The notes under the pieces are model-generated. The model had not been told where the DNA came from. It saw only the letters and a list, made by a program, of their open reading frames with translations, and ran no database searches. The position numbers and the translations under genes were made by a program. A DNA stretch of 64,000 nucleotides from CAZZDK01 sp964652235 (GTDB taxonomy: Bacteria; Pseudomonadota; Alphaproteobacteria; UBA9219): the NCBI GenBank assembly GCA_964652235.1, contig CAZZDK010000001.1, forward strand, positions 93,466 to 157,465. Direction: 5' to 3'. Every line of letters starts with the position of its first letter. The stretch's first letter is position 1. This document shows, piece after piece, positions 37,584-46,561 of this stretch.

Positions 37584-38063
37584 ATGGAAGCGCCTTCTCC
37601 GTTGGAAAAAATTCTGGAAAAGCTGCCGCCTGCCGTGGCCGCCCGCTATCGCATCGCCTTGAAAATGCGCGACGTGCGCGAGGTTCCGCGCGTCCTAATC
37701 GTCGAAGACCAGCTTTTTTCCAGGAAAATTCTTCAGGAATTTCTCGACAAGACTTATACGGTCGATCTGACCGCCTCCACCAAGGAAGGCTGGCGCCTGT
37801 TTCTCGAAAACGCGCCCGACATCGCCTTTCTCGACATCGAACTGGCCGAAGAAAGCGGTCATGAACTGGCCCGTCTTATCAAAACTCTCGCGCCCGAAAC
37901 CTACGTCGTCATGGTCACGGCGAACCATTCCGTTGAAGACGTGCGTATGGCGAAAGTCAACAAGGTGGACGGCTTCATCGTAAAGCCCTACAACAAGGCG
38001 AGGATTCTGGAGATTCTGGAAAAATACTTCGCCTTGCATCCCGACCGCAGGCCGAAAGGATGA
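37584..38063 (+). CDS. Response regulator receiver protein
   Basis: A 159-aa single receiver with a 35-residue N-terminal lead (MEAPSPLEKILEKLPPAVAA). The phospho-acceptor Asp is in IAFLDIELAEESG, with acidic pair VEDQ near 41, Thr in VTAN and Lys in IVKPYNKARIL. There is no output domain. An upstream TTG at 37575 is a possible alternative start. Its stop overlaps the next gene start (ATGA), which encodes an Hpt domain, so the two probably exchange phosphate. Confidence 0.9.
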   Translation: MEAPSPLEKILEKLPPAVAARYRIALKMRDVREVPRVLIVEDQLFSRKILQEFLDKTYTVDLTASTKEGWRLFLENAPDIAFLDIELAEESGHELARLIKTLAPETYVVMVTANHSVEDVRMAKVNKVDGFIVKPYNKARILEILEKYFALHPDRRPKG

Positions 38064-38398
38064 ACGCCATGACCGATCCCGTGACGCTCGACAATCTGCG
38101 CGAAATGACCGGCGGCGATCCGGCCGTCGAAAAGGAGCTCTTCAGCATTTATTTCACGTCCGCCGAAGAATGCCTGAAGGCCCTGCGGGCCGCGACGGAC
38201 GCGGGCCAGGAGGAAACCTGGCGCACGCAGGCGCACGCCTTCAAGGGCATGAGCCTCAATCTCGGCGCGGAAACGCTCGGCAACCTGTGCGCCGACGCCC
38301 AGATGAATCATCTGGCGTCTTCCGATAAAAAGGCCGAAATGCTGGCCGCCATCGAAGAGGAATATGCCAAGGTCAAGGCGTTTCTTGCCCAAGGGTAG
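38060..38398 (+). CDS. Histidine phosphotransfer (Hpt) domain protein
   Basis: A 112-aa four-helix protein with the Hpt core AHAFKGMSLNLGAETLGNL (His near 58). Overlap with the receiver gene and co-directional placement argue for a receiver-Hpt phosphorelay pair. The cognate hybrid kinase is not in the window. The acyl-carrier cassette starts 70 nt downstream. Confidence 0.88.
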   Translation: MNAMTDPVTLDNLREMTGGDPAVEKELFSIYFTSAEECLKALRAATDAGQEETWRTQAHAFKGMSLNLGAETLGNLCADAQMNHLASSDKKAEMLAAIEEEYAKVKAFLAQG

Positions 38399-38468
38399 CC
38401 CCTATCGACAAACTTTGCCCTTTGGCCTAGTCTGAACCCCGAAAAAACTGTTTCAACGCGGGATTCTC

Positions 38469-38714
38469 ATGTCCGAAATCGAGAAGCTTAAGGCCTGTTT
38501 CCGGGAAACGCTGGCTCTGGGACCGAACGAAGATGTCGAAGAGCTTGCCTATCAGGAACATCCCTCTTGGGATTCCGTGGGGCATATGAGGCTTGTCGCG
38601 GCCATTGAAACTTCCTTCGACATCGTGATGGACACGGACGAAATCCTGGACATGAGCAGCTTCGGCAAAGCCCTTGAAATCCTGAAGGCCCATGACGTCG
38701 CCGCGGCTGCTTGA
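38469..38714 (+). CDS. Acyl carrier protein
   Basis: An 81-aa ACP-like protein: helical, acidic, with the phosphopantetheine attachment serine in PSWDSVGHMRLVAAIE (Ser near 36). It is a divergent paralog and not the housekeeping AcpP, whose motif is DSLD. The 3' end overlaps the following reductase gene by 23 nt, so expression is coupled. Probably carries the acyl group handled by the downstream reductase and ligase. Confidence 0.85.
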   Translation: MSEIEKLKACFRETLALGPNEDVEELAYQEHPSWDSVGHMRLVAAIETSFDIVMDTDEILDMSSFGKALEILKAHDVAAAA

Positions 38715-39447
38715 AGGGAAGGTCGCGCTGATCACCGGCGCGTCACGCGGCATCGGCGCCGCGATGGCTCGCGCCTTCGCGGCGCAGGGCGCAAATCTCG
38801 TCCTAACGGCGCGAGGCGGCGAAAGGCTTAAGGAACTGGCCGAAAATCTCAAGAGCGCCTTCGGCTGCGAAGCGCTGGTTCACGAAGGCGACGTCACGGA
38901 CGAAGCTTCGGTCCAGGCTCTTTACAAGGAAACCCATAAGAAATTCAGCCGCCTCGATATTCTGGCGGCCAATGCGGGGATCCTGACCGATGGGCTGCTC
39001 GGCATGATCCGGCGCGAAGAGGCGCAGCGTCTTTTGGACGTGAACGTCATGGGCGTTTTGAATCATCTTCAATGCGCCGCGCGGCTGATGCGCCGGGGCA
39101 AGGGCGGCTCCGTCATTCTCACCAGCTCCATCATCGGGCGGGCGGGCAATAAGGGCCAAGCCGTCTATGCGGCGAGCAAAGCGGCCCTGCTCGGCCTGAT
39201 GGCCTCCGCCGCGAAAGAACTCGGCCCCGACGGCGTTCGCGTCAACGCGCTGGCGCCGGGCTTCATCGAAACGGATATGACCAGCCACCTGTCGCCGCAG
39301 ATCAAGTCCGAGCGCATACAAAGCGTCGCCCTGGGCCGCGCCGGAACGCCCGAAGACGTGGCGGACGTCGCGCTGTTTCTGGCCAGCGACTGGTCGCGCT
39401 ATGTCTCGGGCCAGGTCATCGGCGTGGACGGCTGCATGGTGATTTAG
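38692..39447 (+). CDS. Short-chain dehydrogenase, FabG-like reductase of the acyl cassette
   Basis: A 251-aa classical SDR. It has the cofactor motif TGASRGIGAAM, NAG in LAANAGIL, the catalytic Ser in LTSSIIGRAGNKG and YAASKAA with the Tyr/Lys pair, and the C-terminal SGQVIGVDGCM. It is a paralog of the 3550-4287 FabG. Overlap with the ACP gene suggests it reduces a 3-oxoacyl-ACP. Confidence 0.9.
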   Translation: MTSPRLLEGKVALITGASRGIGAAMARAFAAQGANLVLTARGGERLKELAENLKSAFGCEALVHEGDVTDEASVQALYKETHKKFSRLDILAANAGILTDGLLGMIRREEAQRLLDVNVMGVLNHLQCAARLMRRGKGGSVILTSSIIGRAGNKGQAVYAASKAALLGLMASAAKELGPDGVRVNALAPGFIETDMTSHLSPQIKSERIQSVALGRAGTPEDVADVALFLASDWSRYVSGQVIGVDGCMVI

Positions 39448-39455
39448 GCCCTTTT

Positions 39456-39581
39456 TGTCATTGCGAGCGATCCTTCCGCCGCAAGCGGCGGAAGGAGAGC
39501 GTGGCAATCCAGAGTCGCAAGAAAGCAAGATGGGCCTGTTTGACTCTGGATTGCTTCGGGCCTCCGGCCCTCGCAATGACG
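39456..39581. repeat. Dispersed palindromic element, copy 3
   Basis: Outer arms TGTCATTGCGAGC and CTCGCAATGACGG, inner GCAATCCAGAGTC and GACTCTGGATTGC, plus a nested hairpin TTCCGCCGCAAGCGGCGGAA. It sits between the SDR and ligase genes. An extra end-fragment, CCTCGCAATGG, follows at 39597-39607 and supplies the start codon of the ligase. Confidence 0.85.
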
Positions 39582-39604
39582 GAAAAAGTAGGACAAGCCT
39601 CGCA

Positions 39605-41041
39605 ATGGCGAAATTCTTCGACGAACCTCGGATCCAAGTGAAAAAAACAGACCTTCCCTTTCTTCCCACAGCCCCCGGCCACACGACGCCGAACGACGCG
39701 CCCGCTTTGTGCGACGACGCGGGCGGCGACCGGTTGACCTACGGCGCCCTGCGCCGGGAAATCCAAGAAACCGCCGCCGCTTTGAATCCCGCTCGCCGCG
39801 CGCTTGTTTTGTGCGCCGCGCCGCGTTCCTGCGCGGGTGCCGTCGCCTATCTGGGTGCGGCCCAGGCGGGCCATGCCGTTTTTCTGATCGATCCTGCCGC
39901 GCCGGACCTTTCCGCCCTTGTCCGGGATTACCGCCCCGAATGGATTTTCGCGCCGCCCTCAAACGCTTTCGAAGGCTACGCGCGTAAAGAATCGCCGCTC
40001 GCCGCGCTCGCGCTTTTCGAAAGACGGTCGAGAGAAGACGAACCGCTTCACCCCGACCTTTATCTGCTTTTGTCCACCTCTGGCTCGACCGGCGGGCCGA
40101 AAAGCGTGCGGCTGTCGTATCGCAACCTCGCCCACAATACGAAAGCCATCGTCGAAACCCTCGGCCTGACGGGCGAAGGCGTCGCGCTGGGCCATTTGCC
40201 GCTGGCCTATTCGTTCGGCCTGTCGGTCCTGCACGCGCAGCTCGCCGTGGGCGGGCGCTGCGTCCTGACGGAACGCGGCCTGATGGAAGGCGCCTTTTGG
40301 GACCTGGCGCGGGAGAGGAAAGCGACCCTTTTCCCCGGCGTGCCTTATCATTACGAAATGCTGGCGCGACTGGGGCTTGAAAGGCTCAAGGTCCCGGACT
40401 TGAAAGTCTTCCTGCAGGCGGGCGGCGGCATGAGCGAGGCGCTCACCCGGCGAATGCTGAAGGAAACGGGCGAACGCGAAGGCGGCCAGCTTTTCATCAT
40501 GTACGGCCAGACCGAAGCCGCGCCTCGCATGGCCTGTCTGCCTTTGCATGAAAGGCCGGAAAAACTCGGCTCGGCGGGCCGCGCCCTGCCGGAGGGAAGA
40601 TTCTCGATCGAGGGCGGCGCGATCATCTACGAAGGCCCCAACGTCATGATGGGACGGGCCGAAAGCCGCGCCGACCTTTCGCGCGGCGACGAAACGGGCG
40701 GACGCCTCGAAACGGGCGATCTGGGCCGCCTGGACGCGGAAGGCTATCTGACCGTCACGGGCCGCGCCGGACGCTTCGCCAAGCTCTACGGCCAGCGGAT
40801 CGCGCTCGACGAGCTGGAGCGTCTGGCCGCGCCGCTGGCTTTTGCCGTGGCCGTTGAAGGGGCGGAAAAGATCGTCCTTTTCACGACCGGCCCGGCCCGG
40901 GAGATAGCAGCCCTCCTCGCCGCCCGAACCGCCCTGCCCCCCGCCTGGATCGAGGTGCGATCCGTCGATCAGATTCCGCTTAAACCGAACGGAAAAGTGG
41001 ATTATCAGGCTTTGGAAACCCTTGTATGCGGCGAATCATGA
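39605..41041 (+). CDS. AMP-binding acyl-CoA/acyl-ACP ligase
   Basis: ANL-superfamily adenylating enzyme, 478 aa, that activates a carboxylic acid as acyl-AMP. It has the P-loop LLSTSGSTGGPKSVRL, the aromatic segment MYGQTEAAPRM, ETGDLGRLDAEGYLTVTGR and the C-terminal lysine region QIPLKPNGKVDY. It is placed after ACP and SDR, so its product may be loaded on that ACP. The start ATG lies in a copy of the end of the repeat element. Its stop overlaps the next start (ATGA). Confidence 0.88.
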   Translation: MAKFFDEPRIQVKKTDLPFLPTAPGHTTPNDAPALCDDAGGDRLTYGALRREIQETAAALNPARRALVLCAAPRSCAGAVAYLGAAQAGHAVFLIDPAAPDLSALVRDYRPEWIFAPPSNAFEGYARKESPLAALALFERRSREDEPLHPDLYLLLSTSGSTGGPKSVRLSYRNLAHNTKAIVETLGLTGEGVALGHLPLAYSFGLSVLHAQLAVGGRCVLTERGLMEGAFWDLARERKATLFPGVPYHYEMLARLGLERLKVPDLKVFLQAGGGMSEALTRRMLKETGEREGGQLFIMYGQTEAAPRMACLPLHERPEKLGSAGRALPEGRFSIEGGAIIYEGPNVMMGRAESRADLSRGDETGGRLETGDLGRLDAEGYLTVTGRAGRFAKLYGQRIALDELERLAAPLAFAVAVEGAEKIVLFTTGPAREIAALLAARTALPPAWIEVRSVDQIPLKPNGKVDYQALETLVCGES

Positions 41042-42141
41042 CCTCTTCCTTTGAACCTCTTCTGGCCGGACCGCCTTTCGCCCTTTCTCAAAAAGAGAAA
41101 GAGGCTCTTTTGCTGCCCCTGTTCATGGATCTGACGGCCTATCACGAGGAAGCCTGTCCCGCTTACCGGAAGATAGCGGAACTGGCCTTTCCGCGCTGGC
41201 GAGAGGCGCAAACGCTCGCGGAGCTTCCTTATCTGCCGCTTTCGCTTTTCAAACAAAGGCGGCTTTTAAGCGTGCCGGAGTCGGACGTGCGGGTGACCTT
41301 GCGCTCCAGCGGCACGAGCGGCGCGCGCAAAAGCCGCGTCGATCTCGACGGCGCGACGGCCCAGCTCGCCGCGAAAACGCTGGCCTCGACCTTGAAGACC
41401 GTGATCGGAAACGAACGCCTGCCCATGCTCATCGTGGACACGCCCGCCGCGCTCAAGGCCAACGAAGAAACCGAGGAAGGGATAGGCGCGCGCGCCTCGG
41501 CCATTTTGGGCCTCATGCCCTTCGGGAAGGACCACGCCTTCGTCGTGCGCGAGGACCTCTCGCTCGACGAGGCGGCGCTTGCCGCCTTTCTTAAGAAATA
41601 CGGCGGCCAGCCTTTCCTGATCTACGGCTTCACGTATCTGTTATGGCAAAAGCTTCTGCCGTTTTGCGAAGCCGAGGGATGCGATTTTTCCAACGCGACG
41701 CTTCTGCACAGCGGCGGGTGGAAGGTCTTCACCCGCGAATACATCGACAACGAAACTTTCCGCGCGCGGTTTCAAAACGCCTCTCGGCTTTCGCGCGTGA
41801 TCAATTTTTACGGGATGGCGGAGATGCCGGGGGCGATTTTCCTGGAAAACGCCGACGGCCTGCTCTACGTCCCGGCCTTCGCCGAGGTCATCATCCGCGA
41901 CCCGGCGGATTTCAGCCCCGTGGAAGACGGCAGACCGGGCGTGATCCAGATCATGAACCTCGTGCCGCGCAGTTATCCGGGCCATTCCCTTTTGACCGAG
42001 GATGTCGGGGTCGTCCATGCCGTGGATACGGGCGAAAGCGGCTGGAACGGCAAGGCGATCCGCTTTCTGGGCCGCGCCCCGAAAGCCACGCCGCGCGGCT
42101 GCAGCGACGCGCTCGCGGCCTGCGATACAAGAGTGGCTTAG
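41038..42141 (+). CDS. LuxE-like acyl-protein synthetase/acyl transferase
   Basis: A 367-aa protein of the LuxE/acyl-protein synthetase family (PF04443): TLRSSGTSGARKSRVDLDG as the AMP-site motif, LIYGFTYLLWQKLLP and LLHSGGWKVF, FYGMAEMPGAIF. LuxE activates fatty acids and passes them to a partner. There are no luciferase or reductase genes, so bioluminescence is not implied. It closes the cassette and converges with the ELM1-like gene, whose stop codon it overlaps. Confidence 0.85.
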   Translation: MTSSFEPLLAGPPFALSQKEKEALLLPLFMDLTAYHEEACPAYRKIAELAFPRWREAQTLAELPYLPLSLFKQRRLLSVPESDVRVTLRSSGTSGARKSRVDLDGATAQLAAKTLASTLKTVIGNERLPMLIVDTPAALKANEETEEGIGARASAILGLMPFGKDHAFVVREDLSLDEAALAAFLKKYGGQPFLIYGFTYLLWQKLLPFCEAEGCDFSNATLLHSGGWKVFTREYIDNETFRARFQNASRLSRVINFYGMAEMPGAIFLENADGLLYVPAFAEVIIRDPADFSPVEDGRPGVIQIMNLVPRSYPGHSLLTEDVGVVHAVDTGESGWNGKAIRFLGRAPKATPRGCSDALAACDTRVA

Positions 42142-43118
42142 CCTCTTTTCCCCATCCCTTCCCGCACCCGCGCGGCGACGAGTTGAACGTCTCTCAAAGG
42201 CGTCGGAGAAAAGGATTCAAGTTTTCCCTCAAAGAGCCGCGCAAGGCCGTCGTCGCGCAGGGTTTGGTGAAAGCGCCGGAACTTTTCCGAACCGCCCGCA
42301 AGCGGCAGGATATAGACCGGCTTGCCGGTCGAGCAGGCCTCGGACGCCATATTCACGGAATCCATCGTCACAAGAATAAAGTCCGCGCTGCCCAGCATGG
42401 CGTAATAGGGGTTCGCGCCCTGCCCGTCCCAAAGGAAATGGGAAGCGCCTTGCAGCGCTTCCTTCAAAAGGGCGAGATTGTCCGCGCCCGTCCGGCGTGA
42501 GGTCGTGACCATCAGGCTGCCGCCTGTCGCCTTCGCCGCCGCGACGAGCTGCGCGGCAAGCGGCTCCATTTCGTGGGGCGTCAGACGATAAACCGAATTG
42601 CTGCCGCCGATGCAGACCGCGATGCGCGGCGCGGGCAAAGAACCGAGGGTCTTCTCGAAACGCCGCGCTTCGCTTGCCAACCGTTCGGGCGTCACGCGGT
42701 GCAACGAGCCGCGCGTCGTCACGACGTTCTCGCCGAGCAGCCCGTCATGGCGCGGCGCGGCGACGAGATCGAAGCGCGAAGGATCGATGACGGGGTTTTG
42801 AATATAAACGGTGAAGGTTTTTTTCCGCCCGTCTTTACCCGAAGCCCGCCGCGCGTAGAGGCAGGCCATCGCGCCCGCGCGGCCCGAAGCGATGATAAGG
42901 TCCGGAAAGGGCGGCTTGATCGCGTCGCCCCGGTCCGAAAAAGCCAGCCCCGGCGCGAAACGGAAAAAGGGCGCGAGCTGCCGATAGGGCGAACGCAGCT
43001 TGACCCGCTTGACGACGGGCGCAAGGCCCAAAGCCTCGGCCAGGCCCAGACATTGGTTTTCCATGCCCGCCGCGCCCTCGGTCACGACCCAGCATGAGGC
43101 TTGGCTATTGAATGTCAT
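42138..43118 (-). CDS. ELM1/GtrOC1-family protein (DUF1022)
   Basis: A 326-aa protein of the ELM1-like family (DUF1022), glycosyltransferase-like in fold and often next to LPS genes in alphaproteobacteria. Diagnostic segments: WVVTEGAAGMENQCLGLAEA, the FPDLIIASGRAGA stretch, VYIQNPVIDPSRFDLVAAPRHDG, and VTMDSVNMASEACSTGKPVY. The bacterial function is not established; a sugar-transfer or LPS role is inferred. It reads away from the divergent Lrp-family gene. Confidence 0.85.
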   Translation of the reverse strand: MTFNSQASCWVVTEGAAGMENQCLGLAEALGLAPVVKRVKLRSPYRQLAPFFRFAPGLAFSDRGDAIKPPFPDLIIASGRAGAMACLYARRASGKDGRKKTFTVYIQNPVIDPSRFDLVAAPRHDGLLGENVVTTRGSLHRVTPERLASEARRFEKTLGSLPAPRIAVCIGGSNSVYRLTPHEMEPLAAQLVAAAKATGGSLMVTTSRRTGADNLALLKEALQGASHFLWDGQGANPYYAMLGSADFILVTMDSVNMASEACSTGKPVYILPLAGGSEKFRRFHQTLRDDGLARLFEGKLESFSPTPLRDVQLVAARVREGMGKRG

Positions 43119-43175
43119 GCGTTTAGTATCCCCGGCACAGGATGGAACCGATTCGTCCTAGCTTACGAGAACGGC

Positions 43176-43685
43176 ATGAAGCACGTCAAACTCGATCCGG
43201 TCGATCTGATCCTTTTGAGCGAACTTCAAAAGGACGGGCGCGTCACGAACGTGGACCTGGCCAAGGCCGCCGGAATCTCGCCGCCGCCCTGCCTGCGGCG
43301 CGTGCGCACGCTGGAGGAAGAAGGCTACATCGTCGGCTATCACGCCGACGTGGACCCGAAGAAACTCGGCTTCGGCATGACGGTCTTCATCCATGTGGGC
43401 CTTGCCAACCATGCGGAATCGGACCTGATGGCTTTTGCCAAGCTCGTCGATACCTGGCCCGAAGTCCGGGCCAGTTATATGTTGACCGGGGATTCGGATT
43501 TTCTTCTCAAGGTCGTGGCAGAGGATTGGGAATCTTTTCAGAATTTCCTGACCTCCACGCTGACCGCCGCGCCGAACGTGATCCGCGTGAAGTCTTTTCC
43601 GGCCATGCGCCGCACGAAATACGCGCCGGGCGTTCCGATACAGATTCCGGATGTCAGAGGACAGAAGACAGAGGATGAAAAATAG
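43176..43685 (+). CDS. Lrp/AsnC-family transcriptional regulator
   Basis: A 169-aa regulator. The N-terminal helix-turn-helix is LILLSELQKDGRVTNVDLAK with PPPCLRRVRTLEEEGYI, followed by the RAM ligand-sensing domain (FIHVGLANHAES through NVIRVKSFPAM). The effector is probably an amino acid. The start MKHVKLDPVD at 43176 is preferred over the upstream extension. The last 10 or so residues (RGQKTEDEK) come from a purine-rich short-period tract, so the C-terminus may be lineage-specific. Confidence 0.92.
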   Translation: MKHVKLDPVDLILLSELQKDGRVTNVDLAKAAGISPPPCLRRVRTLEEEGYIVGYHADVDPKKLGFGMTVFIHVGLANHAESDLMAFAKLVDTWPEVRASYMLTGDSDFLLKVVAEDWESFQNFLTSTLTAAPNVIRVKSFPAMRRTKYAPGVPIQIPDVRGQKTEDEK

Positions 43686-43715
43686 AAGATAACAGGATTC
43701 AGGGTTCAGGGAAAA
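43655..43715. repeat. Short-period purine-rich tract (GACAGAGG / GGTTCAGG)
   Basis: Words of period 7-9 such as AGAGGACAGAAGACAGAGG and GGATTCAGGGTTCAGGG. Part of it lies in the 3' end of the Lrp gene. Close relatives occur at 49400-49500 and 3470-3550. Confidence 0.6.
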
Positions 43716-43742
43716 GGGCATTCGGGGAAAAAAGAAAAACAC

Positions 43743-43886
43743 CGTCATTGCGAGGAGGCGCGCCAACGCGCAGCGGCGGCGCGACGACGCGGCAATCCAG
43801 AGTCGTTAAGTGCTGCTTTGCAACGGTCCTGGATTGCTTCGTCGTCCTGCTCCCGCTTCGCGGGGGCAGGACTCCTCGCAATGACG
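43743..43886. repeat. Dispersed palindromic element, copy 4
   Basis: Outer arms CGTCATTGCGAGGAG and CTCCTCGCAATGACG, inner GGCAATCCAGAGTCGTTAAG with a partner CCTGGATTGC. It lies in the spacer between the Lrp-family gene and the RND exporter, with GGCGGCGC-type inner palindromes. Confidence 0.85.
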
Positions 43887-43950
43887 GTGTTTTTCTTCCC
43901 CGACCCCTGGCCCCCTTGTTTCCCGAACGTTCACACCCAAGGTTTTAACC

Positions 43951-46515
43951 ATGTTCCTATCTCTTGCCGTTCGCGTCGTGGATTTCTGCAGGCGTTTCGC
44001 GTGGCCCGTCGCGCTCTTTGCGCTTTTTTTGAGCCTAGGCCTCGGCGCCTATGTCGTCCAAAGCTTCAGGATGAACACGGATGTGGACGGCCTTCTGGCC
44101 GACGGCCTGGCCTGGCGCGATCTGGAAAAGGACCTGAGCCGGGCCTTTCCGCAAACGGAGAACCGGCTCGTCATCGTCGTGGACGGCGCGAATCCGGACG
44201 TCGCGGAAAAAGCGGCCTCCTCGCTCGCAAAGGCCCTCGCGCGGCAACCGGGCCTTTTCAAAAACGTGAAGCGCCCGGACGCGATTCCCTATTTTCGCCG
44301 GAACGGCTTTTTGTTCCTCTCGCAGGAGGAATTGACGGAAACGCTCGAAAATCTCGTCAAGGCGCAGCCGTTCCTCGGCTCTCTGGCGAAAGACCCGTCC
44401 TTGCGGGGCCTTTTCCAGACGATGGGCCTGACGGTGGAAGGGATCAAGCGCGGCCAGGCGCGCTACGGCGATTTGGAGCCTTCCTTCCGCCTTCTGTCGC
44501 AAGCCGTGAACGCCGTCCTTGAAGGGCGCGAAACGACGATGCCCTGGCGTTCCTTGATGTCCGACCAAAAGCCGGGGCTGCGCGAGCTCAGGAAGTTTAT
44601 CCTCACGCAACCCGCTCTGGATTACGGCGCCCTGTCCCCCGGCGGGAAGGCGACGGCGGAAGTCCGCCGCCTGGCGCAAACGATGGGCCTTACGCCTGAA
44701 AACGGCGTAACCGTCCGGCTTACCGGCTCCGTCGCGCTGAACGACGAGGAGTTCGCCAGCGTCGCGGACGGCATGGAGATGTCTCTCGTCCTGTCCTTCG
44801 TCCTTGTGGTCGGCCTGCTCTTTCTCGCCTTGCGCTCCGGACGGATCATCGTCCCGGTTGTGCTGACTCTTCTGGCGGGCCTGGTCGCCACGACCGCCTT
44901 CGCCATGGCCGCCGTCGGTTCTCTCAACCTCATCTCGGTGGCGTTCGCCGTCATGTTCGTCGGGATCGCGGTCGATTTCGGAATCCAATTCGCCGTCAAG
45001 TTCCGCGAAAGAAGGCACGAAAACCCGGACCTTCCGGCGGCCCTGCGCGAAACCGCGGCGCAGATCGCGCCGCCTTTGGCTTTGGCCGCCGCCGCGACGA
45101 CTCTCGGCTTTCTGGCCTTTATTCCGACCGATTACCGGGGCGTGTCCGAGCTGGGGATCATCGCGAGCGCAGGAATGGCCATCGCCTTTCTGTTCAATCT
45201 GACCCTTCTGCCCGCCCTTTTGGCGATCTTCAGGCCGCCCGCCGAACCGGAAGCGATCGGCTACGCCTGGGCCTTGCCGATCGACAGGTTTCTGGTTCGC
45301 CGCCGCAAACCTCTTTTGATTCTCGTCGGCGCCGTAACGCTTCTTGCGCTTCTTCTCGCTTCGAGGGCGCGCTTCGATTTCGACCCGCTCAACCTCAAGG
45401 ACCCCGGAACCGAATCCGTCCGCACTATGTTCGACATCATGCAGGATCCGGACGCCACGCCCTACACCATACAGATTCTCGCGCCTTCCCTGGCGGAGGC
45501 GCAAAAGCTGGCCGGGGAAATAGAAAAACTGCCGGAAGTTGACCATACGATCGCTCTCGACAGCTTCGTGCCGAAAGAACAGGAGGAAAAGCTCGCGCTG
45601 ATCGCGGACGCGAAGTTTCTCCTCGATCCCTCGCTCCACCCGGCTTCGCCCCTGCCCGCCCCGACGAACGAGGAGAACCGCGCCAGCCTGCGCGGGACGG
45701 CGGCCAAGCTTCGCGCGCTGGGCGAGGATAAGGCGGCGGCGCAAAATCTGGCCGATGCGCTGGAAAAAGCGGCCAAACGGGACGATGCCCTTCTCGGCAA
45801 GCTGGACGCCGCCCTGATCGACGGGATGAAGGCCTATCTGAACCAGATAGGGCTTTTGCTCGACGCGAAACCCGTGACGCTTGCGGACGTTTCGGACGAT
45901 CTGCGCCGGGACTGGATCGCGCCGGACGGACGGGCCAGGTTGGAGGTCTATCCCAAGGGGGACGCCCGGGATCCCAGGGTTCTTGAAGCCTTCACAAAGG
46001 CCGTCCGCGCCGTCGCGCCTTACGCTTCGGGCACGCCGGTTTCGATCCAGGAATCCGGCAGGACCGTCCTGGGCGCTTTCATCAAAGCCGGGATTCTGGC
46101 GCTGGTCGCCATCGCCCTTTTGGGCTTTTCCGTCCTGCGGCGGATCGGCGACGCCGCGCGCCTGCTTTTGCCGCTGATTCTTGCCGGAATCTTAACGCTG
46201 GCGACGATGGTCACGATTTCTTTACCGCTGAACTTCGCGAATATCATCGCCCTGCCTCTTTTGATGAGCCTGGGCGTTTCCTACGCGATTTACGTGGTAA
46301 GTTATTGGCGAGCGGGCAAAGAAAACCCCCTCTCCTCCAGCATGGCGCGGGCCGTCCTTTTCAGCGCGGCCACCACGCTTGTTGCATTCGGGTCACTCTC
46401 TTTGTCTTCGCACCCCGGTACTTCAGGAATGGGGGGATTATTAACCATTGCCCTGCTATATTGCCTCGTCACGACGTTTTTGATTCTACCTCTCTTGCTA
46501 GGTCGGAAACGTTAG
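43951..46515 (+). CDS. hpnN: RND/MMPL-family exporter, HpnN-like (hopanoid-type)
   Basis: An 854-aa RND transporter with two halves, each a transmembrane helix followed by a periplasmic domain and five more helices. The N-terminal anchor is VALFALFLSLGLGAYVVQSF and the repeat domain reads LFLALRSGRIIVPVVLTLLA. The protein is of the hopanoid-biosynthesis-associated RND family (HpnN), which moves hopanoids to the outer membrane. No hopanoid synthesis genes are in the window. It lies 46 nt upstream of mlaA. Confidence 0.85.
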   Translation: MFLSLAVRVVDFCRRFAWPVALFALFLSLGLGAYVVQSFRMNTDVDGLLADGLAWRDLEKDLSRAFPQTENRLVIVVDGANPDVAEKAASSLAKALARQPGLFKNVKRPDAIPYFRRNGFLFLSQEELTETLENLVKAQPFLGSLAKDPSLRGLFQTMGLTVEGIKRGQARYGDLEPSFRLLSQAVNAVLEGRETTMPWRSLMSDQKPGLRELRKFILTQPALDYGALSPGGKATAEVRRLAQTMGLTPENGVTVRLTGSVALNDEEFASVADGMEMSLVLSFVLVVGLLFLALRSGRIIVPVVLTLLAGLVATTAFAMAAVGSLNLISVAFAVMFVGIAVDFGIQFAVKFRERRHENPDLPAALRETAAQIAPPLALAAAATTLGFLAFIPTDYRGVSELGIIASAGMAIAFLFNLTLLPALLAIFRPPAEPEAIGYAWALPIDRFLVRRRKPLLILVGAVTLLALLLASRARFDFDPLNLKDPGTESVRTMFDIMQDPDATPYTIQILAPSLAEAQKLAGEIEKLPEVDHTIALDSFVPKEQEEKLALIADAKFLLDPSLHPASPLPAPTNEENRASLRGTAAKLRALGEDKAAAQNLADALEKAAKRDDALLGKLDAALIDGMKAYLNQIGLLLDAKPVTLADVSDDLRRDWIAPDGRARLEVYPKGDARDPRVLEAFTKAVRAVAPYASGTPVSIQESGRTVLGAFIKAGILALVAIALLGFSVLRRIGDAARLLLPLILAGILTLATMVTISLPLNFANIIALPLLMSLGVSYAIYVVSYWRAGKENPLSSSMARAVLFSAATTLVAFGSLSLSSHPGTSGMGGLLTIALLYCLVTTFLILPLLLGRKR

Positions 46516-46561
46516 GTTAAAGGTTATCCCACAACGAAGTTTCTCCCTTTTTGAGGCCCCC

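Noticed and set aside
41038..42141. Bioluminescence operon suggested by the LuxE-like gene
   Set aside because: No luxA, luxB, luxC or luxD partners; ACP and SDR neighbours fit acyl transfer better.
44035..45744. 569-codon minus-strand frame opposite the RND exporter
   Set aside because: Antisense shadow with basic low-complexity composition.
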